NCBI GenBank assembly: GCA_964035575.1
Contig: OZ037862.1
Location: forward strand, 310,001-374,000
Length of the DNA stretch: 64,000 bases
From: Rhynchopus sp. YZ270_cl-10
Taxonomy: Eukaryota; Euglenozoa; Diplonemea; Diplonemida; Diplonemidae
Reading direction: 5' to 3'
Shown: positions 10,483 through 20,913 of the stretch, one piece after another
How positions within the stretch are numbered: the first letter of the stretch is position 1
Layout of the letters: every line of letters begins with the position of its first letter
The notes under the pieces: model-generated
Told to the model about the DNA's origin: nothing
What the model saw: only the letters and a program-made list of their open reading frames with translations
Databases searched by the model: none
Program-made: the position numbers and the translations under genes

Positions 10483-11998
10483 CTACCTTGCTATCTCAGA
10501 GAGGGCGCGCTTCATCTGCTTCCATTGCGGTCGGCGGACAACGTGCGGGCACCCTGCCCTGGTTAGCACCTCCACCTTTGCTTCATCGCAGGCAACACCG
10601 ATGACTGGCGTCGCGAGCTGTGTGGTTAGTGTTTAAAAAAAAAACTACAAAAATAAATGACTTGAAATATACAACAGCCCGTGGCAGTTGGTACATGACG
10701 GGTCTGGGGTGGACCCCAACCATGCAAGTCCATCCATTTCGTGGTTTACAAAATAAATGAGGAAAAATAAAAGGGGCAACCGTATTGGAGATGCACCAAG
10801 AAAAATAGTACAATCGAAGCCAACATACCCCACCCTCCTTCCGGAACCACATCGCCATGTCGCCATCGTCTGTTGCTATTGCGGCGCAGGCTGGGTTGCT
10901 GGTCACGAACACACGCACACATTCACGGGCATGCGCGACGGGGAGGCTTGCGGAGTCCATGGGGATAGTACCGTCGGGTTCTTTGTCCTCTGGGGGGGTG
11001 ACGGGGAAGGAGACTGCATGCCAGGGACGGGTTGCGCAGATCCTGACGGTCAGCTCTCTGAGGAGGAGTGAGTCGGTGCTGACACAGACGACGGTGAGGC
11101 GGGAGTGTGTGTCGGTGACTGCACGTGGGAGGTACGGCACCCAGGACATGCCGTTGTGGGCCAGCTCCTTGGCGCAGCTCTCGCAGGCGACGTGCTTCGC
11201 GTGGAGCGAGCGTGGCGGGGCAACCCCCAACGACGCCATCGCTGCATGGAAGGTGTCTGGTGACTGCCACTTCGTCCCATCGCGGTGCTTCAGCTTCTGA
11301 CACCACCCACAGATCTCCACCGCCGCTGTGTCGCTGTCCGCAAACCCTTCCTCAAACACGGGCTGTCTCAGATGCTCATCCAGCTGCGTGCTTGAGAACA
11401 CGATCGACCCATCCGCCTGCCGTATCACCCACAGCATGAAGTGCCTGCACATCCCTGGCGAGTCTGCACAATACCGCCATGCCACTACAGTGCTCTTCCC
11501 TTCGTGCACGCGCTTCAGGACACTCGAGAACAGCTTTTTGTAGAACGGCGACACGCTGTCAAGCAGCGACGTTCCGACAATGGTCGTAGGCTCAGCGATG
11601 TCGTCTGCGCACCCCTTCAGGGCGTTCTCACGCCATAGGTCGGGGGTGTCAATAGCGGTGATCACACCTTCGCCCTGTACGATGGTGTTTGCAAAAAGAA
11701 GGCGAAAATAGTCAAAAGATAGAAACTTAACACTACGATAAAACCCATGGGAGAGGTTGTGAAACGCACACACCTCGACATGTTTGGTGAGGAGTGGCTC
11801 TGCAGCGCGGTTCGTCCCCAGAACCGCAAAATGTGTTCAAAATGCTTTGTTTTTCTACTTCCTCCTTTCATGAGGCAAAAAAAAAAGTCATACCGTGCAT
11901 CGATACCGTACTTCTGGCCGTGTGAGCCAGATTGGTAGCGTGCCGATCGGGATGTGCTCTTCCAGCAGTGGAGGCGGCCCATCTGGTTGGTCCTCCAT
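10483..11998 (-). CDS. PAS / zinc-binding / receiver-like signalling protein (3 exons)
   Basis: Exons 11998-11894, 11674-10829 and 10617-10483 join in frame into 361 residues; intron borders are GTATGA..CAG and GTATGT..CAG. Residues about 60-135 form a PAS-like fold (TIVGTSLLDSVSPF, then ADGSIVFSST) like bacterial PAS sensor proteins. These are followed by two CxxC pairs (C157/C160 and C199/C202) expected to bind zinc, as in the same bacterial family. Residues about 227-361 resemble a response-regulator receiver fold: a hydrophobic first strand (LTVVCVST), then TPVIGVAC and HVVRRP in the usual late positions. The acidic pair of strand 1 is absent and the conserved Lys is Arg, so phosphotransfer is doubtful. 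The start at 11998 was chosen because it opens the frame that meets the splice site and lies 11 nt after a pyrimidine-AG. A probable intracellular sensor; ligand unknown. Confidence 0.8.
10655..10757 (+). repeat. Family B repeat inside PAS-gene intron 2
   Basis: Contains ACTTGAAATATACAACAGCC, GGGTGGACCCCAACCATGCA and ends in CATTTCGTGGTTTACA. It occupies about half of the 211-nt intron 10618-10828. Confidence 0.75.
11719..11876 (+). repeat. Family C repeat inside PAS-gene intron 1
   Basis: Starts ATAGAAACTTAACACT, contains CACACACCTCGACATG and GCAGCGCGGTTCGTCCC, and ends TTCATGAGG. It makes up about 158 of the 219 intron bases (11675-11893). Other copies: 24195, 34275, 51907. Confidence 0.8.
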
Positions 11999-12009
11999 CA
12001 CGCAGGCAA

Positions 12010-12011
12010 CT
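12010..12011 (-). promoter_or_regulatory. Candidate spliced-leader acceptor AG, PAS gene
   Basis: Reads CTCTCGCTTGCCCAAACACAG, giving an 11-nt leader remnant before the ATG at 11998. Confidence 0.45.
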
Positions 12012-13037
12012 GTGTTTGGGCAAGCGAGAGGAATCGACTGTCCAGGAAATCAAACACCCTAGCACAACAGACTACCTGCTCCACACCCTCCGGGCTCCCG
12101 CCCCACCCCACTCACGCCTCCCACGCCTGCTGCAGCGGTGTCTCGAGGTTCCGGGTCGGTTGTGTACCTACCACACAACCAACAGCAATAAACAATATAT
12201 TTTACGTTATCCCTCGTTTAATTTTTCTACACAAAAAAAAAGGGGGGTTTTGTGTGTTGTCTGGGTGGTGTTTGGGAAGAGATGTGAAGAGAAAAAGAAA
12301 AAAAGTGAATTTGGGGGTTTCTTTGTGGCAGTTCATTTAGCAGTTCATTCTCTGTCTTTGCACTTTGGGGAGGGGAGAATTGCAGGGGCAGGGGGCATAA
12401 GGAGGCATCGTCTAAGGGTCGACAGTTAGATTATTTTTTTAAAAAAGTGGCTTTTATGTAATGTCGCGAAAAAACAAAACAAAATTGTAAAAACTATCGC
12501 GCATCTAGGGTATGAAAGGTGACCGGATGACTGCGCCTGTTCGCGCACACCCTTTACACGACGTCTTATCGTGTGTGGAGCACACACTTTTTAAAAGATA
12601 TGACACAAAAAGAGAACCCTCCAAAACAAACAAAACACTTGAGAGATGAATGTGTCTTGCTGAGAACATTGCATCTGGAAAAAAAAAAGAAAAAAAGTAA
12701 AAAAGTAAAAGGTAAAAAGGTCAGGCAAGAAATATCTCGAACAATCATATCAAGCAGGGTTTCAGCACAACGAATCGGATCACATCTGATAGGGCGTACT
12801 TTAGTCTAGACTCTTCTTCCACCCCAACGTTTGAGAGATCAGATGACGTGCCAACTTGGCTTTCTAATCCCCCCCCCCCTCCCTTCCTCTCCCCCCTTCC
12901 CTCTACGCAACTCTGCATAACACAGCTAGCACTTCTCGACGTCGTCTTCTTCAGCACTGTGTGGATTTTTTTTCGGAATTTTTCCAGCAGACACAGTGAA
13001 CTGCTTCAATGCGAAGAGGGTAATCAAAAAAGCGCAT
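12012..13037. other. Intergenic, no gene seen
   Basis: Poly-A/T tracts and pyrimidine-rich stretches (12840-12905) between the PAS gene and the PDZ-like gene. Confidence 0.4.
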
Positions 13038-13066
13038 AAGATGACCCTAAGCCTCTGTGCTTCAGT
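13038..13066 (+). repeat. Family A hairpin repeat, degenerate
   Basis: AAGATGACCCTAAGCCTCTG followed by a decayed right arm, just 3' of the PDZ-like gene stop. Confidence 0.55.
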
Positions 13067-13083
13067 TCCCCCCCCATCTTCAA

Positions 13084-14520
13084 TCAAATAGACGCATACG
13101 GTTTTTCGAGCTTCCCCTTCTCCAGGCACTGCGTCAGAACGTTCGCTGCAATAGGCGCATTGCCGTCTATCAGGGCCTGCTTCGCGGTAGGGTCAGTACC
13201 ATCCGATTCGGTTTTCTCTGCTATCCTCTGACTAAGCGACCCACTGGCAGACCGCATGAGCTGTGTGTTTGCAATTATGGATGATTTTTCTGCATTATTG
13301 CCACTTCATAACAATTTTTTTTTACTCAAAATACAATAAGAGCATGAGTTGTGGACAGTGTACCTTGGTGGTACAAATGGCCAGGTGCACCTAGGTTGAC
13401 CTCCTCCATGTCGTGGTGTGACATCTGAGGCAAAAAAATACTGTGGAACATACCTCATCCGGGTCTTTTCTGTATGCCTCCAACGGCCGTACGCAACACG
13501 CGAACACCTCCACTGCATCACCGTCCCCACTCACGCCTTTTTTGATCACTGTGTTTTTTTTGTATGTTTTTTTTTTGGAATAATTTGAATAATTGATAAC
13601 GTCTAGACACCACAGATGAAAAAAACTCTCGTATCAATTTTCGTAAACGCCAGATTTGGTCAAAAAAAAAAAATTTGGAGTCAATTTACTTCCTGGAGAG
13701 CATGACAAAATTTATGGGGGCACAGTCCGCAAAGGATTAATTGAATCGAAAATTTGGTATTAGTGTTGACAGGATGAGCTCCACTAGAGCAAATAATGGC
13801 TTTTTTTTTCAAAAAAAATGGGTTCAAATACATACCATATTGTTTGAACTCCGCCCCTGCCTGCTCTGCCCCTTCTGTTGCGCGGACTGCCCCAATGATG
13901 CCTTGTGAGAACTCCTGGTCTTCTATCTTCTCTTTGTACTCGATCAGCTGCCCCACTGCGAAGAGGGGGCTAGCGTACGGCCACACTGCAATCGACGCGT
14001 CGATCTCCCAGTTTGCCTTTGCACGCACGTAGGTCATCCAGTAGGGCACTTCGGTCAGCGCCATGCCTCCGTGGGCCGAGGTCATTGCGTAGCCGCAGTT
14101 CTTATCGACACCTTCCTTGCTGTCAGTTAGCATCCATTTGCCTTCGCGGGTGCTGTAGAGGTGATAGGTGCCGTGCGACCAGACGTGCTGTCCGTTGTGC
14201 AGCCAAGGGTTGTCCTGCAAGCAGAGTTCCACCTTCTCACCGTCAACGCAAGCATCAAGGCAGTCCCGGTTCAACACCTTCTTCCCAATATGCTCCTTCA
14301 AGCCGTGTTTGTCAGCGACGCTCCCTTCTTCCACCAAACGTATGTATCCCTCCTCATTGTATGTGACCCCCAGCAGGTCGCCCTTCGCCTTCGAGACGAC
14401 GACGGTGCTTGTGCCGGTTCCGTGGCGTGAATACACACCACACGCAGCAGGCTTCCCCGTACAATGCAGCTGCAAGAAGTCGGGCTGCTCTTCTAAAGGC
14501 TCGCTTTGTGCGAGGCCCAT
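13084..14520 (-). CDS. Conserved-looking protein with PDZ-like region (3 exons), function unknown
   Basis: Exons 14520-13836, 13548-13454 and 13260-13084 join in frame into 318 residues with GTATGT..CAG introns of 287 and 193 nt. I do not recognise the whole protein. Residues about 47-100 (GVTYNEEGYIRLVEEGSVAD, then HGLKEHIGKKV) have the pattern of a PDZ domain: a Gly-Val strand, EGS-AD, a GL turn. Residues about 100-190 are rich in Trp, Tyr and His (WLHNGQHVWSHGTYHLY). The second Met-Gly start could allow N-myristoylation. The C-terminal 60 residues are hydrophilic with a small-helix pattern. The start is supported by an acceptor-like pyrimidine tract and AG 11 nt upstream. Likely an intracellular adaptor; this is inference. 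Confidence 0.75.
13327..13431 (+). repeat. Family B repeat inside intron 2 of the PDZ-like gene
   Basis: A diverged copy with GTGGACAGTGTACCTTGG and GTCGTGGTGTGACATCTGA, filling about half of the 193-nt intron 13261-13453. Confidence 0.65.
13753..13787 (+). repeat. Family E-like repeat inside intron 1 of the PDZ-like gene
   Basis: TTGGTATTAGTGTTGAC followed by GATGAGCTCCACTAG, a diverged form of the family E arms. It lies within the intron 13549-13835. Confidence 0.55.
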
Positions 14521-14531
14521 CTTATGTTGTC

Positions 14532-14533
14532 CT
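14532..14533 (-). promoter_or_regulatory. Candidate spliced-leader acceptor AG, PDZ-like gene
   Basis: Preceded by TTTTCTTTTTTGTTCTGTAAG, a strong pyrimidine tract, and followed by an 11-nt leader remnant. Confidence 0.6.
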
Positions 14534-15527
14534 TACAGAACAAAAAAGAAAATGGAATGAGAAAAAGAGGTGTAGGTGTTCTGTTTGGTGTGATGTGATG
14601 TGATGTGATGTGATGTGGGTGGGAGAACAGGAGACAAAACAAAAAAAGACAAAAAAAAATAAAGAGAGAGAGATACATGGTAGAAACAAATATTTAGCGC
14701 ATGATGCGCATCATGCGGAGGGTGCGTACACTGTACCCTGCAGGATTAGTGCCTACGGTCACAGCCATTCTTTGCAGGATCGTGCGCACTGCGTTCACTG
14801 CCATCCTCTTGTTTTTCAGAAAGAATTTAGTGACGTCACATTCCAGGAAGAAGTGGGGGTTGGTGAACCCCGTAAGGCAAGTGGCTTTTTTTGTTGAAAC
14901 GGGTTGTCTCCTATCTGGTTTTGTTTGTTTGTTTGTTGTTTTTTTATTTTTATCTTTGCTTTTTTTAAAACTTCTCCTGAATTTTTTTTTTTTTTAAATT
15001 TTTCGTACTAGCCCAGTTCTTTTGTTCTCAGTGTGGCTGCGCGTCTTGGCCTATAGGGACTAGCCCGGGACCTCCAGTTGGTGCCTTTTTTACCCGACGC
15101 CAGGTGTACACGAGTACCCCTCATGTCGTTGGAACGTCGGATTAACACTTGTTTATTTTCAAAGGAACACAAACAGTGTAGACACCTCTCCTGGCTACAA
15201 GGCACAGGCCTTTTGTTTTTGTTTTGTTTTTTAAAGCGAATCAGGGAAGTTTCATATGCCACTGTGATGTGCAAAAAAAACCACAAAGCACGATTTACCC
15301 TAAAACGAATGACCCACCACACCACCTCCCGTACCCCCCCCCCCCCCCCCCCTTTAAAAAAATACGAAGCTTGCAAGAACGTGCACCGAAAAGCAAACAG
15401 TTTAGGGGTGAATGGGGGAAGTAGAATACTAAGAACGCTCAGAAGAAGAAAAAGGGTTGGTAAGATGTCACTGCGCCTCGCATGCTTAGTCACCTTATAC
15501 AAAAGTAGAGTTGAAAGAAAAGTTTAT

Positions 15528-15562
15528 AAGATGATCCTAAGCCTCTCGTGCTTAGTCACCTT
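15528..15562 (+). repeat. Family A hairpin repeat
   Basis: AAGATGATCCTAAGC, a short loop, then GCTTAGTCACCTT. It is followed directly by a family B copy. A second weaker copy lies just upstream at about 15462-15496. Confidence 0.8.
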
Positions 15563-15568
15563 AATAAA

Positions 15569-15683
15569 GTTGAAATACAAAGCCCTCTCGTGAACAGTGT
15601 ACCTTGGGTACATGGCCAGCTGTACCTTAGGGTGGACACCCAAACCATGCAAACCCCTACATCCATTTCGTGGTTTACATCTG
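15569..15683 (+). repeat. Family B repeat
   Basis: Near-consensus copy: TTGAAATACAAAGCCCTCTC, GGGTGGACACCCAAACCATG, and the end CATTTCGTGGTTTACATCTG. Confidence 0.8.
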
Positions 15684-16468
15684 AAAAATGTCTTTAAATA
15701 CAAAGCCCTCTTGTGACTGTCTTAAAAATATCCTCGGAACTCAAGGAAAAATCTCTTTTTTTTACCCCCCTCTTTTTCTGCAGAATCTACATTTTTTTTA
15801 AAAAACACCTGTGGAATAAGCTTTGTATTCTACACATCACCCACAAAGAAGTGGGTTATGTGCTCAATGTCACTCAAAGGCTAGAATATGTCTTTTGAAT
15901 AATTGATAACGTGCAGGCACCTCGCTTTTTTTTGTTTTGTTGTATCGACAATCACTGTACACCAATAAAGTGATAAATACCACAAAAGCTCCGTACTCAA
16001 TGTCGGACCGAAGCTTATGTACTGCAGGAAGGTACATCAGTCCGTCCGGTTTTTTTACCGTCAAAGTAACAATGTTGGAACGTAACAATGTTAGAACGCT
16101 CGGCTCGAGTCCAAGCATTCCAACATTTTTCTATTCACTGCATTTCTTTGTTCCATCCTCAATTTCCCTCGTCGTTCTTTGCATTTTAAAGAAGGGCATT
16201 TTTTTTTGTGGCTGCGCGATCAAATAGATCTAAGAGGGAGATGCAGTTCCTGCACCTCCGAGCTCCCCCCCAACGACCCCTGCAGACTTCTACGAGTTAA
16301 TAAGGCAAGACAGTTCAGGAGCGGCAGTGGTGGGCAAGGGGGGGAGGTAAAAGTTTAAAAAGGATGCAAAAAAAAAAGAAGAAAAACTTAAAAAAATATA
16401 ATTGTGCATTCATGTTCACAATCGGGGGTGGCCCGTTGTGCCCTTTTTTTTTTATGTTGTGTTTAAAA

Positions 16469-16948
16469 CAGCCCCTCCGCTACGTTTTCAGATTTTTTTT
16501 GAGTTCTGTTGCGGGGGTTTTTTTTTCACCCTGCGCCAGTGTCTTATCCAGGAATTCAGATTTCAAGATTGGGGGGTCAGCTGTTTTTGTGCCCAAAAAT
16601 TTTTCAGCCCTGCTGACCAGGGACATTGGGAGCTGTATTTTTTTTTGCGGAGCAAAAAAAATCAAACAAATGGCGCCGCAGGCGAAAAAAAATTTAGGGC
16701 ACGGTGTAAAAATCTAGCTTTTTCAGCACAGAGTCACACATCGAATCCTTTTTTGCGGAGCAAAAAAGGAAAAATGGCGCCGCAGGCAAAAAAAAAATTG
16801 AGGTACAGCCTGGATGGTGCGGTCAGCAACCCAGTTCCCATGGTATTCCCGTGGTTCAACACCATGGGATTTTTTTTTTTTTTTTTTTTTCTTTTTTTCA
16901 GACTTCTGTTGCGCCGCAACAGAACTTTATACGGTAGCGGAGCCCCTG
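16469..16948. mobile_element. hAT-like non-autonomous DNA element
   Basis: Left end CAGCCCCTCCGCTAC and right end GTAGCGGAGCCCCTG are inverted; the 8-bp GTTTAAAA is repeated at 16461-16468 and 16949-16956. The interior carries GGCGCCGCAGGC blocks flanked by poly-A, and GGTGCGGTCAGCAACCCAG shared with 9255-9275. No transposase frame. Confidence 0.85.
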
Positions 16949-17239
16949 GTTTAAAAAAAAAAAACATCGTAGAATCGTTTCTTATTACTAACATCGACAT
17001 CCATACCCCATCCCCCTTTACCCTCTTCGCTTATCCTCGCACAGTGAGGGACAAAAAAAAAAGGTCGGTGTGTTGCTAAAAAAAAAAAACTGTTGCATTA
17101 TTTTCTCTCATTTATTATTAATTTTTGGCTGCAACGACATAAAAAAAAAAAAAACACACATTGCAACGACATTGCACCAAGCCCAGGCCCCTCCCTCCCC
17201 TCCCTTCCCCCTCCCCGATCTCCCCACTGCAAGAGATTA

Positions 17240-18685
17240 TCACGTGCTTGCCTGCTCGGCTGCACGCACAGGTTCGAGGTAGGGATGCCTCATTGCTGTT
17301 GCTGCGTCCATGCGCTGCTGGTGGTCGTACACGAGAAGCTTGTCAAGGAAATCGATTGCGTCGGGTGTTGCCAGCGCTTGGTTATCCTGTGGGTGGGTAG
17401 GTGGGAGGGGCGTGGATGTGGGAGGTTGAGGTGCGTACCTTGTTGACAAAGTGCTTCCACGGCTTGCCAGAGTGTGGCTGCAGGATGCCATCGTAGTGCG
17501 GCGACAGCTCAATGTCGTATTTTTGCAGGTGTGCGTCCAGGGCGTCGGTACCCAACACTTTGCTCTGAGGTTTGGTGTGGTGTATAATGTTTGAGTGTGG
17601 CAAGACATAGTTAACCCCCCTTGGTCTGACCTCCCCCCCAAAGGGTTAGATGAACCTCTCTTCACATCGATGATAAATTGTGTAACTGCGGGATTGTGAA
17701 AAGTGAAAAGAAACATACAATTTTAACCAGCTGGTCGTAGTTGTCGTGGCCGTGGAAGAAGGGCTCCTTTTTGAAGATAATCCCCGCGAACATGCAGCCC
17801 AGCGACCACATATCGAGGAGGTAGTCATATTGGTGGAAGTCGACCAGCAGCTCAGGGCCCTTGAAGTAGCGTGACGCGACACGCACGTTGTACTCCTGCC
17901 CCTGGTGGAAGAACTCCGCCAGCCCCCAGTCGATGAGGCGCAGCTTTCTTTTTTCGTGGTCGATCATCACGTTTTGGGGCTTCACGTCTCTGTGGATAAT
18001 GCCCATGCTGTGGCAGAAATGAAGCGCTTTGAGCAGCTCGTAAATGTAATACTTCACGTCGTACACAGAGAATGTGGGGTACAGCACCCTGAAGTCGCTG
18101 TTGTTGACGTGCTCAAAGATGAGTGCCGGTGTCTTTGAGAGCGGGTCGCGCACGACGTCGAGAAGCTTGATGATGTTCGTCCCCCCGCAGAGGTTCTGGA
18201 GGATCTTGATCTCACGCTTGATCTTCATCTTCTTCACAGGCTTGAGCACCTTGATGACACAACGTTCTTCGTTTGTGATGTTTATCCCTTCGAACACTTC
18301 AGAGTATTTACCACGACCGATTTTCTTAACAACCTGAGATAAGAAGAAAACATTGAAAGCCATTAAAAGAACACCCTTTATGCACAACACAAAGTCGCCA
18401 ATTTTTTTAAACGATAGTTGCTATTTTGCGAAAAACAAATAGCTCTCTCTTCATGATGTCTTTTAGGTAAAAAATCTGGCAGCTTTTATCAAATATGCTC
18501 ATAGAAACGGTGATTTTTTTCTTCTTTTTCTGAGAGTGGAGAGAGGTTATTGATTGACATACTTCATAAGAATCTTGCGGGTTCCAGCAAATTGTCATCG
18601 AGTCGTAGTCATAGTAGTCTTTGCTCTTTTTCGAGTTCGCGTCTGCGAAGGTGTGGTTACTCAACCGTTTGCTCACATCGACCAT
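17240..18685 (-). CDS. CSNK2A: Casein kinase 2 catalytic subunit alpha (4 exons)
   Basis: Exons 18685-18563, 18333-17719, 17564-17439 and 17386-17240 join in frame into 336 residues, the usual CK2-alpha length. Introns are 229, 154 and 52 nt (GTATGT, GTATGT, GTACGC; all ending CAG). Visible landmarks: the N-terminal YYDYDS motif near 24-29, glycine loop GRGKYSEVF (47-55), ATP-binding K69, the basic [11 protein letters not shown] substrate/regulator cluster (72-82), [12 protein letters not shown] with catalytic D157, and the CK2-specific DWG in place of DFG (D176). [14 protein letters not shown] follows. The numbering is one residue ahead of the human enzyme. A constitutively active Ser/Thr kinase for acidic sites; no beta subunit gene lies in the window. 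The acceptor signal upstream is weaker than for its neighbours. Confidence 0.97.
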
Positions 18686-19100
18686 TGTTACCGGAGGACG
18701 AAGAGGTCCTTAGCGCACTGAGGTGTCGACGTTAAAGGTGTGCCCGCTTAGTAGAAAAGCTCGTTAACGTAGGTACCGTTTGCCTGTGATTTTTTATTAA
18801 GTTTTGTGTGTGCTGCTTTGCTGCACCCTCTATGTTTTGTTGTGTAAAGTTTGTTCCTGGAAAAAAAAAGGGGTGTGTGTGTGTGTGATTGAAGTCATAG
18901 GAATTGGCCGCAGCCGTCTAGTTTTTTTTCAAGTCGTTGACTTCCTCCCTGAAGTCTCATTCAACCCGGTCAGAAGCCTCAGATCGCAGAGGACAAAAGA
19001 AAAAGGGAAGAGGGGCAAGCCTGCAGAAGCGGTTAGTTGCGTAGAAGGGACGTACCACGACGTGACATCTGTGTGGTGATTAATAGCGCTGCAACGTTGT

Positions 19101-19150
19101 TTGAAAACTTGGTTGTATTAGTGTAGCCACCCTAGAGTGTGCTCCACTAT
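19101..19150 (+). repeat. Family E repeat, complete
   Basis: TTTGAAAACTTGGTTGTATT, then AGTGTAGCCACCCTAGAGTG and TGCTCCACTAT. The TAGTG..AG start pairs with the CTCCACTA end, giving a hairpin. Confidence 0.75.
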
Positions 19151-19307
19151 AAGTTGTTTGTTCAGAGAGAAAGACATGATAATGGTGTATGTGAAAAAAG
19201 CAGAGGAAGAACACTTTTTTTGATTGACCCGGAGAGAAAAAAAATTGGTTGAGTTATAGACAGGAGCGTGTCCTGCCACCGGAGAAGGGAAAAAAGAAAG
19301 GGTTGGT

Positions 19308-19342
19308 AAGATGACCCTAAGCCTCGTGCTTAGGGTCATCTT
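19308..19342 (+). repeat. Family A hairpin repeat, perfect arms
   Basis: AAGATGACCCTAAGC and GCTTAGGGTCATCTT are perfectly complementary 15-nt arms around CTCGT. Confidence 0.85.
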
Positions 19343-19343
19343 G

Positions 19344-19382
<39 letters not shown>

Positions 19383-19383
19383 G

Positions 19384-19421
19384 AAATTGATAGTGCAAAC
19401 GCCTCTGGGACGCAGGGCACT
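19384..19421 (+). repeat. Family D repeat
   Basis: TTGATAGTGCAAACGCCTCT followed by GGGACGCAGGGCACTG; the GTGC/GCAC ends and GCCTC/GGGAC blocks can pair. Confidence 0.75.
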
Positions 19422-20052
19422 GAAAAAAAGACACAGCATAACTCCTAAAAAAGAAATCTTTGCAAAATAATGGCAAAATCGTTCATCTTTTTTGTGCTTT
19501 GATTTTTTTTTTCTCCTTTCCTCCTCCGATTGGTTCCGTCACAAAAAATGGAATACTTCTGAGCCACCAAAAGGCAAAAAAAAAAATCAGAAGACAACAA
19601 AATGAGACGGAAGGGGGGGAAAAGACATTAACAAAAATGGGATTTTCGTCAAAAAGGGGGCATTTTATTTTTTGAATCGGGCAAATCAATCCTTCCTCAT
19701 AAACTGAGGAAGGACGCGACGTATGCACCTGAGCCATTATTAGGGAGGGGAAAAGGGGAGAACAGTAACAGGAAGAGAGCCGAACTGAAACCATTATTTT
19801 CTTTTTTTTGAAATCTTGCATGTGAAGATCCCTAAGGATGGACTTCACTATACAATAAAAAAACGCTTCTTTACGTTTTTTTTTTTTTTTGTGTTTGTTT
19901 AAAAAACTAGGTTGTAGATTAGTGTAGACGATGAGGTCCACTATTTGTTTTTGCAAAAAAAAAAAAACGGTATTCCGCTAGATAACGAAGTATCAACAAA
20001 AAAAGAAGAAGAAGACTTCAATAAAGATGTGTGAATAATTGTGCGTGCATTT

Positions 20053-20097
20053 CTACCTGAATTTTTTCCTGATTACTAACCATCAAAAATCAGGTAG
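20053..20097. repeat. Short inverted element with CTACCTGA ends
   Basis: CTACCTGAATTTTT and AAAAATCAGGTAG face each other around a 17-nt core. The ends match those of the elements at 31996, 40881 and 49604. Confidence 0.6.
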
Positions 20098-20432
20098 TAT
20101 CTAGGCTATTTGGACTATATTCGGGGAGGAGAGAACCCTCAGCAGCATCCCCACAACAGCAGTGCGAACAAATTCGTACCGTATCGCACGACTGCCGTGC
20201 GAAACCACTCCGATAATAGAACGTTTTGGGTATTCTTTTTGTGTTTTTCACGCAACAAAAATACATCAAAAGAAGGGGGGGAACGTCTTTTCTTCATCAC
20301 AACGCCAGGCAGGCTATTTCCTAACTCTGGGGCGTTTTTTCCAAAATTTCGAAAAAGAAATGCAAAAAAAGTGCGGCATTTTCGTGAGGTTTTTTCCCTC
20401 CCAAGAGGGCGTTTTGTTGCATTTCCGAGCCA

Positions 20433-20913
20433 ATCCCGGCTTGTGGTGGGGCATATTCGGAAAAATGGACAAAAATTTAGTGACTTAAATTTTCGCAAAA
20501 TATGAACCCATACTCGTAAACAAGGGTCATTTTCAGGAAAATTCGGAAAATTCCGACATTTGGAAGCAATTTTTCCCCTGAAAAAAACAGTGGGTTTTCA
20601 GCTCCAAAACATACCGCGATTGGAATTTCCGGAATCCGCCCGCGCTGTGGTGGGGTCACTTTGCCGAAATGGCCAAATTCTTGGTTTTGGTCAAAATCCA
20701 TGTAGGGTAAAGAGGGCCAAGGTAAATCCCACAACCAAATTTTCTCTCCCTGATCCTGACGTCTTGAAACATGAAAATGCCCGAAAACACCGGCATTTGC
20801 ATTTCCGGAATCCGTGCGTTGTGTGGTGGGGTCAATTTGCCGAAATGGACAAGTTCTTGGTTTTGGTCAAAATCCGTCAGTGTAAGGTAAAGGGGGCAAG
20901 TGTTTGCCTGTAG
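20433..20913 (+). repeat. Diverged satellite units
   Basis: Two to three units with TGTGGTGGGGTCA, separated by about 180 bp (20650, 20825), related to the 262-bp unit at 3205 and 38483. Confidence 0.55.

Larger units (their letters stand above)
14534..17239. other. Intergenic, repeats only
   Basis: GATGT microsatellite at 14592-14616, a C homopolymer at 15335-15352, poly-A/T tracts, and the individual repeats listed separately. No coding region recognised. Confidence 0.45.

Noticed and set aside
16050-16130. tRNA-like CTCGAGTCC segment
   Set aside because: It is the middle of an imperfect inverted repeat (CAATGTTGGAACG), with no acceptor stem or anticodon arm.
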